Shown here: in pieces, positions 26,027 through 34,965 of the stretch | Position numbering within the stretch: position 1 is the first letter of the stretch | Layout of the letters: every line of letters begins with the position of its first letter | From: Geomicrobium sp. JCM 19039 | Lineage (GTDB): Bacteria > Bacillota > Bacilli > Bacillales > Marinococcaceae | Assembly: GCF_000698145.1 (NCBI RefSeq) | Contig: NZ_BAXB01000001.1 | Coordinates: 248,001 to 312,000 of the forward strand | Direction of reading: 5' to 3' | Length of the DNA: 64,000 nt | Translations under genes and position numbers: made by a program | Notes under the pieces: model-generated | The model's input: the letters and a program-made list of their open reading frames with translations, nothing else | Databases searched by the model: none | Told to the model about the DNA's origin: nothing

Positions 26027-26944
26027 CTAAACCGAGACTTCGTCAATATGCACGAAAGGAACCGCTTCTCCGGTTAACCATAGGGCAAGATATACAGCAG
26101 TTGTGAGGGAGAAGTGCTGAAATACGGGACCGGTTTGCTCTTGAAATTTGTCTAGCCGGTATTGCAACGTATTCCGATGGATGTGAAGTTGCCTCGCGGC
26201 TTTCGTAAGATTCATTTGAGAATGCAAATATGTAAAAATCGTTCTTCGAAGCTCGTGATCTGTATTTTGTAGGAGTGATTTTTGCCATTGGGTGAGCGCT
26301 TCATGAGAATGAGTTTTTACTAAGTCAATTAATGGGGCATCGGTCGCATTAAAAGATCGACGGTGTTGGAACCAAGAAATAAAAAGGTGGAACCGTTCCC
26401 GTTCTGCATAAAACATTGCTTTTGCCTTTGAAATGTCGGTGTACGCGCGTGTCACGTAATCGTGAACATCTACACTCAAATCTTCCGCTAATGCTTGGAA
26501 GGTCGACTGAACGAGGGCGATTTGTTCAGCATGTGACGGGGTGGAACGTTCAACAACTAATACCCCTTCTTGATCATTCGCCCAAATGACGGAACCGTAA
26601 TGGCGAAGCGCCTCTGTGAGTGCACCGCTGTGATCCGTAGACGTATTTAAGTAGTAAAAAATAAAAACATAATCACTATTTTCCATATGTTCGGGTAGGT
26701 TGTTGGCATCTTCTAATAATAATTGATACCAGCGTAATTCCTCTTCCGATTGTGAAAGTTCACTAAGCGTGACTCTTTGGAGAAACGTATGGAGCAAACC
26801 GCGCTCTTCTGTAGAGACCGTTTTAGGGAATCCGACAAGCTCTTTACGATCTGTATAAAACCAGAGAAATTCATTCGGATGGTCGGTATGTGTTGGGTCT
26901 AAAACCAATTGATCGTTGTATAACTTCATAAGTTGAGAACGCAT
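26027..26944 (-). CDS. PucR/CdaR-type transcriptional regulator
   Basis: ATG at 26944 (MRSQLMKLYNDQLVL) follows GGCGGGTG; the open frame further upstream overlaps the Cof gene and is not family-like. The 305-residue protein ends with the PucR-type helix-turn-helix HTH_30: LHSQMNLTKAARQLHIHRNT, then LQYRLDKFQEQTG. The N-terminal 230 residues are a poorly conserved sensor region. Such regulators respond to sugar acids, purines or amino acids. The adjacent MsmX-type gene suggests, but does not show, a carbohydrate link. Confidence 0.8.
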   Translation of the reverse strand: MRSQLMKLYNDQLVLDPTHTDHPNEFLWFYTDRKELVGFPKTVSTEERGLLHTFLQRVTLSELSQSEEELRWYQLLLEDANNLPEHMENSDYVFIFYYLNTSTDHSGALTEALRHYGSVIWANDQEGVLVVERSTPSHAEQIALVQSTFQALAEDLSVDVHDYVTRAYTDISKAKAMFYAERERFHLFISWFQHRRSFNATDAPLIDLVKTHSHEALTQWQKSLLQNTDHELRRTIFTYLHSQMNLTKAARQLHIHRNTLQYRLDKFQEQTGPVFQHFSLTTAVYLALWLTGEAVPFVHIDEVSV

Positions 26945-26996
26945 AGAGAAAGCACCCGCCTTTGTTAGAGTGTAACACGGCGAGTGCTCGGAATGT

Positions 26997-27863
26997 TTAT
27001 TCAGATAAGACATGTTTTTGGATGGCTTTTGCGACACCATCCTGGTCATGAGTGTCCGTTGTTGCATCCGTTTGACTTTTGATGTAGTCATCTGCATTTC
27101 CCATTGATATGCTAAACCCAGATGTATTAAACATCGACAGGTCATTGTAGTTATCCCCAATAGCAAAGGTATCCACAATATTTACATTTAAATGTTTGGA
27201 AATGAGCTCTAGCCCGTTTCCTTTTTCCACACCCGCAGGCATAATTTCAACGTTATCTGTGCCTGATGAGGTAAATAGTAGATCCTCATCTAACTCCCAT
27301 TTATTGCGGATGCTTTCTAACCGTTCAGGAAACAGCGATAGTACGAGGAACTTGTAAGGCGTAAAGTCTTCGTTGAGAATATCTGACGGATGTCTGAGGG
27401 TATGCAAACCCATTTTCTTAATTTGACGATCTGCTTGTGTTCGTATCGCTTCTTTAACCTTATCGGTATCATCATGTGAATTGGCATAGTCTTCAAGCTC
27501 ATTCAAGAAATACTGATATGAATCTTTAGAAGCGTAATGCCCGTTTGACGTGCTCAAGTGATAATAAAATTTTTGGTCATTCAACCATGTGCCTACCTGT
27601 ACGGCGGTTTCACGGTCTAGCCGTTCTTCTTTTAATACGTGGCCGTGTTTATCAGCGACAATTGCACCGTTTGCACAAACATAACCATCTGCTGTAATCC
27701 CTGCCTCATGGACGATGTCGCGAGCATCGGTCAAACTCCTACCTGTCGCGACTACAAAATAATGATCCTTTTGAAGCGCATGGATCACCTCTGTTGTGTA
27801 CGTTGAAATGTGACGATCAGAATGAAGAAGCGTTCCATCCATATCAATTGCAACTAGTTTCAT
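26997..27863 (-). CDS. Cof-type HAD phosphatase
   Basis: ATG at 27863 (MKLVAIDMDGTLLHSDRHIS) follows GGGTGGAG. The 288-residue protein is a HAD IIB/Cof phosphatase: motif I DMDGTLL, GVEKGNGLELISKHLN before motif IV, and AIGDNYNDLSMF. B. subtilis relatives (YcsE, YwtE, YitU) dephosphorylate the riboflavin intermediate and sugar phosphates, so the role here is general phosphatase with unknown main substrate. Confidence 0.9.
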   Translation of the reverse strand: MKLVAIDMDGTLLHSDRHISTYTTEVIHALQKDHYFVVATGRSLTDARDIVHEAGITADGYVCANGAIVADKHGHVLKEERLDRETAVQVGTWLNDQKFYYHLSTSNGHYASKDSYQYFLNELEDYANSHDDTDKVKEAIRTQADRQIKKMGLHTLRHPSDILNEDFTPYKFLVLSLFPERLESIRNKWELDEDLLFTSSGTDNVEIMPAGVEKGNGLELISKHLNVNIVDTFAIGDNYNDLSMFNTSGFSISMGNADDYIKSQTDATTDTHDQDGVAKAIQKHVLSE

Positions 27864-27919
27864 GTTGTATTCTCCACCCATCTTTTATCTATAGTTCACT
27901 GTCCATTATACGAGTTTTT

Positions 27920-28753
27920 CTATGATTTTTCAGCGAATGGGCGTATGGAATATAAAGCTTGTTCCAGCGTGAGGTACGTTGTAGCATCTTTGAATTTAAT
28001 TCCGAGTCGTACAATCGTTTGTGATAGTTCTGGTCGCATACCTGACAACGTAACGGTAATTCCGAGCAGTTTCAGTGCGTGAATTAGATTAGAAAGGTGT
28101 TGCGCGAACCATGTGTTAATAGAGTCAATACCTGATAAATCAATGACAATATAGGAAAGATTTAATTCGGTTGCTCGTTCGAGAGTTTGTGAGTGTAAGT
28201 ATTGTGAACGTTCATCGTCTAAGTCCCCGATAATTGGAAGAACAGCAATATTCTCCCAAACAGGAACGAGCGGGATGGAGAGGGCATGCATTTCTTTTCT
28301 CGTTAGTTCCAATGCGTGAACTTGGAAGCTGATGTAATGGGCACTCACTTGTTCTACGAGCAACTCTGTTCTTGTGGATAGGTGATGAGCAATTGTGAAA
28401 GCATCTCGAACGGTTAAGTCGTCTGTAGAGACGTGCGTCTCAAAAAGGTGTTGAAATGTTTCACGATAAGCTCGTAATAATGCAAACAACGTTTGAGAAG
28501 AGATTCGATGATTAATAAAAAAATCGACGATTTGCTTTGCCCATCTTTGGATGGTTGCATGATTGTTCGTTAAGTTCTCCTCAGAGGTCATCATGTCAAA
28601 CCATTGTTTATGAAACGGCTCTAATGAAGGTAAATCGTTGCCGAGGGATTCTGTAGGTGACTTTTCAAGAAGTGTATGTACTAATTGATCTCGCCAATTG
28701 TCCGCTTGATTGTGCAATGAAATGAGCTGTCTGGAATAGTGTAGATCTGACAA
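27920..28753 (-). CDS. RsbR-family stressosome paralogue
   Basis: TTG at 28753 is chosen because GGGAGGG lies 8-14 bases upstream. The 277-residue protein has an RsbR-type N-terminal helical (non-haem globin) region and a C-terminal STAS domain: PLVPVWENIAVLPIIGDLDD, YIVIDLSGIDSINTWFAQHL and SGMRPELSQTIVRLGI. The Thr residues in INT and SQT are where RsbT phosphorylates RsbR proteins. The 45-kb operon encodes the RsbRA-like member, so this one and the LOV protein would be alternative stressosome inputs. A SigB-type promoter lies upstream. Confidence 0.88.
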   Translation of the reverse strand: MSDLHYSRQLISLHNQADNWRDQLVHTLLEKSPTESLGNDLPSLEPFHKQWFDMMTSEENLTNNHATIQRWAKQIVDFFINHRISSQTLFALLRAYRETFQHLFETHVSTDDLTVRDAFTIAHHLSTRTELLVEQVSAHYISFQVHALELTRKEMHALSIPLVPVWENIAVLPIIGDLDDERSQYLHSQTLERATELNLSYIVIDLSGIDSINTWFAQHLSNLIHALKLLGITVTLSGMRPELSQTIVRLGIKFKDATTYLTLEQALYSIRPFAEKS

Positions 28754-28800
28754 GCTAAATCCCTCCCAAAGTATAAATCTATAAAAACTCATTATGAACC

Positions 28801-28826
28801 GTACCCTTATACAGTTTGGTATAAAC
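28801..28826 (-). promoter_or_regulatory. Putative SigB-dependent promoter
   Basis: On the minus strand GTTTAT (28826-28821), a 14-base spacer and GGGTAC (28806-28801) match the SigB consensus GTTTAA-N13-15-GGGTAT. It ends 47 bases before the RsbR paralogue start. Confidence 0.6.
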
Positions 28827-29011
28827 ATCAGATCAGAAAATTTCACACTTTTTTAAAAAGATGTTAAGCAATCTATGAGCAATTACAAGAAAACTTCAAG
28901 CATTGTGAAAAAACATCAAAAGTCATTCAATACTGAATATCTTTCTGTTATCGTGGGTATTAATCAAGTAAGCAACACAAACTTACGAAATAATTTAAGG
29001 AGGAGAATATA

Positions 29012-29185
29012 ATGAATAAGAAACTTATGTATGGAATGTTGTCAGGTGTATTCGCAGTAGGTATGCTCGCTGCATGTGGAGACGTAGATGGCGGTGACGA
29101 CCCAATGGGCGAAGACGACGACATGGGTGGAGAACTAGATGATGGTGGTATGGACGACATGGAAGATGACGACGGAGATGCTTAA
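29012..29185 (+). CDS. Small Asp/Gly/Met-rich lipoprotein
   Basis: The 57-residue ORF follows AAGGAGGAG. MNKKLMYGMLSGVFAVGMLA plus AC gives a lipoprotein signal with lipobox LAAC. The mature part of about 35 residues is almost wholly Asp, Gly, Met and Glu (DDDMGG, DDGGMDDMEDDDGD). No family is recognised. It may bind cations at the membrane surface; that is a guess from composition. A strong terminator follows, so it is its own transcript. Confidence 0.75.
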   Translation: MNKKLMYGMLSGVFAVGMLAACGDVDGGDDPMGEDDDMGGELDDGGMDDMEDDDGDA

Positions 29186-29203
29186 TCTGTCCATCTAAAA
29201 TAA

Positions 29204-29246
29204 AAAACACCTCCTAATTGTATGAATACAATTAGGAGGTGTTTTT
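29204..29246 (+). terminator. Rho-independent terminator
   Basis: Stem AAAACACCTCCTAATTGTA / TACAATTAGGAGGTGTTTT with loop TGAA and T-run. The stem contains an anti-Shine-Dalgarno-like CACCTCCT by chance of pairing. Confidence 0.92.
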
Positions 29247-29469
29247 TGTGTAGCAGAAGCGTTCGTGTTATTGAGAGGATGGATTTGCTATGAATCTTAA
29301 TAATTCATATGATCTCTTAAGCCAATTTATCTTCCTGAAAGAATAGACCCTTCCAATGACAAGAGAAAGCACTTTTTTCAAATCGTGTATGTGAGCATCA
29401 TAACTTTTCACCCTAGTTGCCAATGGAAGTGCTCTAAAAAGCAATGGAAGCAGTTCAGCGTGAACTACT

Positions 29470-29807
29470 CGCTCCGGGAAAAGGGGTTGGTGGAACAGCG
29501 TGTTCCGCCGTCGTATTGCTGTTCTGGGCAAAGGCTTATGCGGAACAGAATGAGCGCCCAGCCGAATTTTGTTCCGGAGAGAGGGTCTGTGCGGAACAGA
29601 ATGAGCGTCCAGCCGAAATTTGTTCCGGAGAGAGGGTCTGTGCGGAACAGAATGAGTTTCCCGTCGTATTTTTGTTCCGGAGAGAGGGCCTGTGCGGAAC
29701 AGAATGAGTATCGCGTCGTATTTTTGTTCCGGAGAGAGGGCTTGTGCGGAACAGAATGAGCGTCCAGCCGAATTTTGTTCCAGCAAAAAGGGCTTAATTG
29801 CATGGCA
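29470..29807. repeat. Tandem array of imperfect 50-52 bp palindromic units
   Basis: Units begin at about 29470, 29521, 29571, 29622, 29674 and 29726, with a partial unit from 29777. Each contains GTTCCGGAGAGAGGG...GCGGAACAGAATGAG, in which GTTCCG and CGGAAC can form a hairpin, followed by an AT-rich end (GTCGTATTTTT or GCCGAATTTT). There are no distinct spacers. Open frames across it on both strands arise from the repeat length and GC content and are not taken as genes. Confidence 0.85.
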
Positions 29808-29877
29808 CAATCCGACAGTAATGTACAACGGATCTGTTAACCGGGGAGCCTTTATGCTTTTTTGCTATGGGATTGAC

Positions 29878-29973
29878 TCATGTATTATCGAACTCACCAG
29901 GTGATTCGGAATGTTCATTTTTATCAACCTCGACCTCTTCCTCTAGATCATAAAGCTCGTGCTCACTAACCAT
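29878..29973 (-). CDS. Possible 31-residue acidic peptide
   Basis: ATG at 29973 opens MVSEHELYDLEEEVEVDKNE and ends SPGEFDNT. The composition is protein-like, but only a weak GAGTG precedes it and no family is recognised. Listed as a candidate only. Confidence 0.25.
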   Translation of the reverse strand: MVSEHELYDLEEEVEVDKNEHSESPGEFDNT

Positions 29974-30241
29974 TTGTTTTTACACTCATCATGAAGTTAA
30001 ATGAGTTTAGATGCCTTTGCGAAAACTTTAACTTCCAATTATACCCATTCCCTGTTACTGGATTGTTATACTGTTTAATGTAAATTAATTGGAATTTATA
30101 TGGGATTGAAACCTTTGAAATATGGTTGAAATTTTCTTGCGTATTTTTACATAGAGTACCTGTAATTGGAAAATAAATCTCTCATTTTTCCCTTTTCAAC
30201 GGGATCTGCTCTCGTCATAATGAGTGGCGGAGGTGTAGGAA

Positions 30242-30987
30242 ATGAAAAAATACTTATTCGCTTTAACCGCGTTTTTATTAATCCCGACAGGAGCATTTGC
30301 TCAATCGGATGAAGCCCCAAATTGGAAAGGAGATGTAAAAGGAAAAGTATATGTGTACACCGCTGGTAGCCATTTCGGTGAGTGGTCAAACTCGTATTCT
30401 TTGAAAGAGTGGGACACAGTGCTTGCGAAGCTTCAGGATCGTTTAAACATTCATTGCCCAATGCCAGGTGAAGATGTAGAAGAAGAACCAGAAGCGCCAT
30501 CTGAAGGCAACGAAGAAGAGCAACCAGAACCAGAAGCACCATCTGAAGGTAACGAGGAAGAAGGAACGAATGATGAGGACACAGAGACAGGCAATGATTC
30601 TATGTCTCAGTTTGAGCAAGAAGTTGTAGATTTGACGAACGAAGAGCGTACAGCAAGAGGTCTTGAGCCACTTGAAGCGTACACAGACTTAAGCGATGTT
30701 GCACGTGTGAAATCAGAAGATATGAGAGATAATAATTATTTCTCACATGATAGCCTAGATACGGGTCACCTTTTGATATGATGAATGAATTTGGCATTGA
30801 TTACAGAAGTGCAGGAGAAAACATCGCAGCTGGGCAGACGAGTCCTGAACAAGTGGTGAACGGCTGGATGAATTCCGATGGACACCGTGCGAACATTCTT
30901 GATCCACAGTATACGCATATCGGTGTCGGTCACGCTGAAGGCGGAAGCTATGGACAATACTGGACGCAAATGTTTATGTCTCGCTAA
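30242..30987 (+). CDS. Secreted CAP-domain protein, YkwD-like (frameshifted)
   Basis: A signal peptide (MKKYLFALTAFLLIPTGAFA) is followed by a short N-terminal segment, an acidic Pro/Glu linker with PEAPSEGNEEE twice (about residues 81-106), and a CAP/SCP domain: FEQEVVDLTNEERTARGLEP, YFSHDS, then in the next frame SAGENIAAGQ, NGWMNSDGHRANILDPQYTH and GQYWTQMF. One base is missing shortly before 30771; restoring it gives YGSPFDMM, the normal CAP sequence. Secreted CAP proteins of Bacillus spores and cells have uncertain function. Ribosome site GGCGGAGGTG. Confidence 0.87.
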
Positions 30988-31004
30988 AATGATTAGAATA
31001 TGAA

Positions 31005-31046
31005 TAAAAAAGCGTAAGGATTGGTTAATCATCCTTACGCTTTTTT
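31005..31046 (+). terminator. Rho-independent terminator
   Basis: Stem AAAAAAGCGTAAGGAT / ATCCTTACGCTTTTTT. Confidence 0.92.
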
Positions 31047-31235
31047 ATTTTGGGCAGATTAAACGTCGTCCATTAAGTAGGTGAGCGGGTGAAAATCTTA
31101 CCATAGAAGCTAGAAATTCTCCCGTAGAACGGTCAATGGCAGGATTAGAGTATATAAATTATCTTAAATTTTAACAAAACAGACCGTTAGGTCGGAGCGC
31201 TCTTAAATTCTGAAAACTACTCCAAAGTATATGGA

Positions 31236-31602
31236 TTACCCTTCAATTAGCGCTTGATAAATGAGCGTTCTGCCTGCCACTTCCGCGATTACAAAATATT
31301 GAACTGAACCTGTGTTCTCTGTCTCATAGATCGGGGTTCCTTCTGGAAGTTGTGTGGCCGACAACTCTCCGAAACGACTCGGATTATCTGTCGTTTGTAC
31401 AATTTCTCCGATGAAGTCCCCTTTCTCGTACGTATCCAAATCGATGTGATCATAATCTGTTACATTGCTAAAGACTCTGGAATCGTACTCAAAAATATCG
31501 GCGCTTTGAGATTGCCGCAAAACATCTTCAGCAGTCGGGTTAGTTAGGATCTTCACAACTGATGAGCAATAATACTACCAAAAATAACACGATACGCTTC
31601 AT
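31236..31602 (-). CDS. Putative lipoprotein (frame broken just after the lipobox)
   Basis: An ATG at 31602 behind AGAGAGGT encodes MKRIVLFLVVLLLISC, a lipoprotein signal that then stops after EDPN. A different frame continues KILTNPTAEDVLRQSQSADI, FIGEIVQTTD and LPEGTPIYET to 31236. This body resembles a small uncharacterised Bacillus protein family (NPTAEDIL start, IGEI, LPxGTxIY). The length difference needs one insertion or two deletions near 31553. The function is unknown. Confidence 0.65.
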
Positions 31603-31778
31603 AACGTTTACCTCTCTTTCCTACTCATATTAGGGTATGGATGGAAATGTGAGAGTTTGTCTACATACCAATAATATCTCTATGTTCAGCCCGATAAACC
31701 TGAAAAAACAGCTACCCACTGGCACCGTGGCACCAATAAGTAGCTGGTTCGTTTTTGGCACGTGCCGAAGCTACGATC

Positions 31779-32426
31779 CTAAAGCGGCAATACATACCGA
31801 AACACTGCAAAGAAATGTGCCGCTGAGCCTGCGATGACGAATACGTGCCATACGGCATGATGGTATGGAAAGCTTCGCCACACGTAGAATACAGTACCTA
31901 CTGTGTAGAAAATGCCTCCCGCAAGTAGCAACATCATACCTTCGGGTGGCAATACGAGAGATAACGGTTGCCACGCGATGACGATAATCCAACCCATACC
32001 AATATAGAAAACGGTTGATAGCAGTACGAACCGTTTTACAAAAAAAGCTTTAAATGTAATGCCAATCGCTGCAATTCCCCAAACGATGCCAAACAGAATC
32101 CAGCTTAGGGCACCGTCAAGTGCTAGAAAAAGAAATGGTGTGTACGTCCCAGCAATAAAAAGGTAAATGGACGAGTGGTCAAAGATCTCAAACAAATTCT
32201 TAACTTTTCCTGTTGGAAAACTGTGCAACAGTGTAGAGTTAACATAAAGGAGCGTCATTGTCGCCCCGAAGATGGCAACACTCACGATGTGGAGCGCGGT
32301 CCCATAGATCGACGCATATACAATCAGGATAACAAGAGCGGTAACGCTCAGTAATGAACCAACGCCGTGAGTGATGGCATTAGCAAGTTCTTCACGTCTC
32401 GAAAACACATGGGTTTCGGATGCCAA
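31779..32426 (-). CDS. Haemolysin III / PAQR family membrane protein
   Basis: The 215-residue protein has seven hydrophobic helices and the HlyIII pattern: EELANAITHGVGSLLS at the N-terminus, STLLHSFP and FDHSSIYLFIAGTYTPF, and the C-terminal AVWHVFVIAGSAAHFFAV with the conserved His residues that bind metal in PAQR hydrolases. B. subtilis YplQ and B. cereus HlyIII are relatives. The role is probably in membrane lipid homeostasis, not haemolysis as such. Confidence 0.9.
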   Translation of the reverse strand: MASETHVFSRREELANAITHGVGSLLSVTALVILIVYASIYGTALHIVSVAIFGATMTLLYVNSTLLHSFPTGKVKNLFEIFDHSSIYLFIAGTYTPFLFLALDGALSWILFGIVWGIAAIGITFKAFFVKRFVLLSTVFYIGMGWIIVIAWQPLSLVLPPEGMMLLLAGGIFYTVGTVFYVWRSFPYHHAVWHVFVIAGSAAHFFAVFRYVLPL

Positions 32427-32522
32427 GAGTGATCCCCCCAGTACTCATTAAACTAATACTTATTATACGGCATTGACGGCAAAAAGCATACTGCCACAAG
32501 TTGCTCGTGTTTATATAGAAGA

Positions 32523-32560
32523 AAAACGACTCAACTCTATTTTTAAGAGTTGAGTCGTTT
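32523..32560 (-). terminator. Rho-independent terminator
   Basis: Stem AAACGACTCAACTCT / AGAGTTGAGTCGTTT, just downstream of the SleB-like gene read leftwards. Confidence 0.85.
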
Positions 32561-32570
32561 AAATCATACA

Positions 32571-33152
32571 TTATTTTGCAAATACGTGTTGACCGATACG
32601 TTTTGTTTCTTCACGAGTCGCATTCCAATGGTTAGTTGCTGTTTCAGGGTTGTAGAAGAAGATTGAGCCTTGCCCTTGGCCGTCAAATGCTATTGCTTCA
32701 CGAGCAGCAAGCTTAGATTCTTCAGCAGCCGGTTCATAGATTGTTCCATCTAATACGGGGCTAAATGCATAATATCCGTTTACCACTTCATAAATGACAT
32801 CGCGGATTGTATCAGGGTAGCGATCATCAGCAACACGGTTAAGAACGACAGTACCTACAGCAACTTTACCTGCATAGGGTTCTCCTTGTGCTTCAGAGTG
32901 AATGAGGCGTGCTAATAGATCCAACTCTTCGCTCGTTACTGATTCTGGCAACTGCAGGCGCTCTCCGATATTTACATTCGAATCGGGCTTGCCGTTTAGT
33001 TCTTGAATTTCTTGAATAGAAACTCCGTAATCAACACCGATGCTCCAAAGTGATTCCCCTCCGGATACCGTATGCTCAGAGTTGGCTTGCGTAATATTAG
33101 TAAACATAAAAAAGAATGCGATAGACATGATTGTCATTTTCAAGCGTTTCAT
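32571..33152 (-). CDS. LysM - cell wall hydrolase (SleB/CwlJ, Hydrolase_2)
   Basis: ATG at 33152 begins a signal peptide (LKMTIMSIAFFFMFTNITQA). A LysM domain (EHTVSGGESLWSIGVDYGVS) follows at about 28-70 and a SleB-type domain (LLARLIHSEAQGEPYAGKVA, VGTVVLNRV) at about 78-193. The Glu in HSEAQGEPY is the catalytic residue in SleB lytic transglycosylases. SleB proper degrades spore cortex; LysM-type relatives (YkvT) occur in many spore-formers. The role is probably wall or cortex turnover. Confidence 0.88.
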   Translation of the reverse strand: MKRLKMTIMSIAFFFMFTNITQANSEHTVSGGESLWSIGVDYGVSIQEIQELNGKPDSNVNIGERLQLPESVTSEELDLLARLIHSEAQGEPYAGKVAVGTVVLNRVADDRYPDTIRDVIYEVVNGYYAFSPVLDGTIYEPAAEESKLAAREAIAFDGQGQGSIFFYNPETATNHWNATREETKRIGQHVFAK

Positions 33153-33389
33153 CGTAAAACCTCCTGTGGGAATTGGTACGAGTGTTACCATAACAATCAT
33201 CCAGGTCGGTTGCATTAGGAAAAAGAATCCAAAGAACTATTGCGGAATATGTGAGGTTGATATGACAAGGGTTAACGCCTGAAATTACAATTAGATTACA
33301 ATGTTGTTATATATGATATATATCCTAATTTATAGGAGATATGAGAAAAAAGTGTTGGTTTTCCGAATTTTAGCATGGGAGTGAATGCG

Positions 33390-34011
33390 TTGTTACTTAT
33401 CGTTACATTTATCGTATTTGGGTTTGTAGTTGCTTTACCTGTAGGGCCAGTAACGATAGAGATGATTCGTGTGAGTATGCGCAGTGGGTTTCTCAGTGCT
33501 TGGATGATTGGGATTGGCGGAATGGTCATCGATGTCGGAATGATTCTACTCATTTATTTTGGGCTGTCTACTGTCTTTGAATTGGAGCGGTCCAGACTGC
33601 CATGTGGTTTATAGGAGGTGCTTTTCTGCTGCACCTTGGAGTGCAGAGTATTCGAGAAGATTCTATGACGCTAGAGCAAACAGCAAGAACGAGAGATGGG
33701 CGTCTTCAATCATTTCTAAAAGGGGTTGTATTGGCGCTTACACCTGGGAATTTAATGTTTTGGATAGGCGTATTCGGAACGGTATTGGCTGCAGCATTGC
33801 AAGAAAGTGGCTTCGGCCAATTCCTCATTATTGGCGTGAGCATACTCGGGGGATCCTTCTCCACGACCTATTGCTTTTAACCGTTGTCTCCATCGTAAAA
33901 CGTAAAATCAAGGGAAAATGGTTTAAGGCAATCTCTATCATTACAGGTGTTTTACTGCTTGTATTTGCAGCGTACTTCTTGCTGTCAGGCGTTCGCAATA
34001 TTATTGAATAA
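33390..34011 (+). CDS. LysE/RhtB-family amino acid exporter (two frameshifts)
   Basis: TTG at 33390 has GGGAGTG at a proper distance; ATG at 33375 is possible but lacks a ribosome site. The family start is clear (IVFGFVVALPVGPVTIEMIR). The frame breaks near 33600 and near 33860, each by one missing base; the parts read WFIGGAFLLHLGVQSIRED, FLKGVVLALTPGNLMFWIG and ISIITGVLLLVFAAYFLLSG. In total it is a six-helix LysE-type exporter of about 207 residues with unknown substrate. Confidence 0.8.
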
Positions 34012-34927
34012 AAGTCATAAAGATGCCGTCTGTATGATAAATAAGTCGGTTTCTGTATAAGTTGAACGAAAGAAATTCACTAAACCGTATGTTCGGGATC
34101 GGCCTTTTACGGGCAAACGCCTACTTATTTGCTATTGATGTTCACCTCGCTTCACTTCGACAACTTCGTTGCCAAACGTTGTTCGTCACTGCAAGAGTTG
34201 CGGCTAATCCGGGAAAACGTTTGCCGAAGGTTAACAAGACGTGGCCGATAGTCATCACTTGGCGCAAGGAATGTGATGCCCGGTCACTTATGTGACAATC
34301 CAGCCCTTAAAGCAGGCTCTTTTGGTCCTCAATGGTCACTTATATCGCGATTTGTAACCGTTGACTCCATTTATGTGCGGATCCACGTTTAAAGTGATGA
34401 TTTTAGTTTCCAAAGTGTCACGTAAATGAATATATAGGGCATTTGGAATTCTTTCCACACACCGTAGCCAGTAGGCGAAAACGTGAACCGTGTTACTTTT
34501 GTGCTCTGGAGTACAAGCATCCGCCCGCAGTGGAAAGTAACAACAAACTGCGCAATTATGAAAATGTTACGTTGATTCTATATAAAAGGTTTTGAGGGTG
34601 ATCTAGATTGATCACCTCCTGAAATTTCCCAGGTGATATACAATTAGAGGTATTTGTGAGCAAACACTACCTCTAGAAATTGAGTCCACTGGTGGTGTTC
34701 AACGATTTTATGCTCTAGTTGAGTTAACGATAGAAACCGATTGGAAAGAAACGACCAATTACCCCTTTGAGATCCAACTTAGCGAGCCTGAGATGATCCA
34801 AGCATAACGACATGAAATGCTATTGGAGATGGGGTTTATGTTTAAGTGGGTAGAGGGGTCAGAGCAAAATGGCGAAGTGCTGAATTGAATTAGTGTATGT
34901 CGTTGTTCTATTTGTGAACAGAGATAA
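34012..34927. repeat. Long intergenic region with dispersed-repeat copies and a gene remnant
   Basis: 34051-34080 contains ATAAGTTGAACGAAA, shared with 41976-41992. About 34285-34545 is a diverged copy of 42890-43145: both have TATGTGRCRATCCA, TCGCGATTTGT or TCCGATTTGTG, ATCCACGTTTAA and CTCTGGAGT...GTACA...AGTGGAAA in the same order. At about 34676-34807 an unstarted frame reads EIESTGGVQRFYALVELTIE and stops after SEPEMIQA, probably a decayed gene of unknown family. No intact gene is seen. Confidence 0.55.
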
Positions 34928-34960
34928 GTAAAACCCCTTAGGTAGCCCTAAGGGGTTTTA
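34928..34960 (-). terminator. Rho-independent terminator
   Basis: Stem AAAACCCCTTAGG / CCTAAGGGGTTTT directly after the GerMN lipoprotein stop. Confidence 0.92.
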
Positions 34961-34965
34961 ACTAA

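Noticed and set aside
26945..27178. N-terminal extension of the PucR-like regulator
   Set aside because: The open frame continues upstream into the Cof gene but encodes non-family sequence; GGCGGGTG before 26944 marks the start.
29470..29807. CRISPR array
   Set aside because: Units are contiguous 50-52 bp repeats without unique spacers, units differ from each other, and no cas gene is present.
29268..29828. Long open frames on both strands (up to 186 codons) in the 29.5-kb region
   Set aside because: They run through the tandem repeat units and translate into repeated RTGPLSGT-like or VCAEQNE-like phrases, without ribosome sites. They reflect repeat length and composition.
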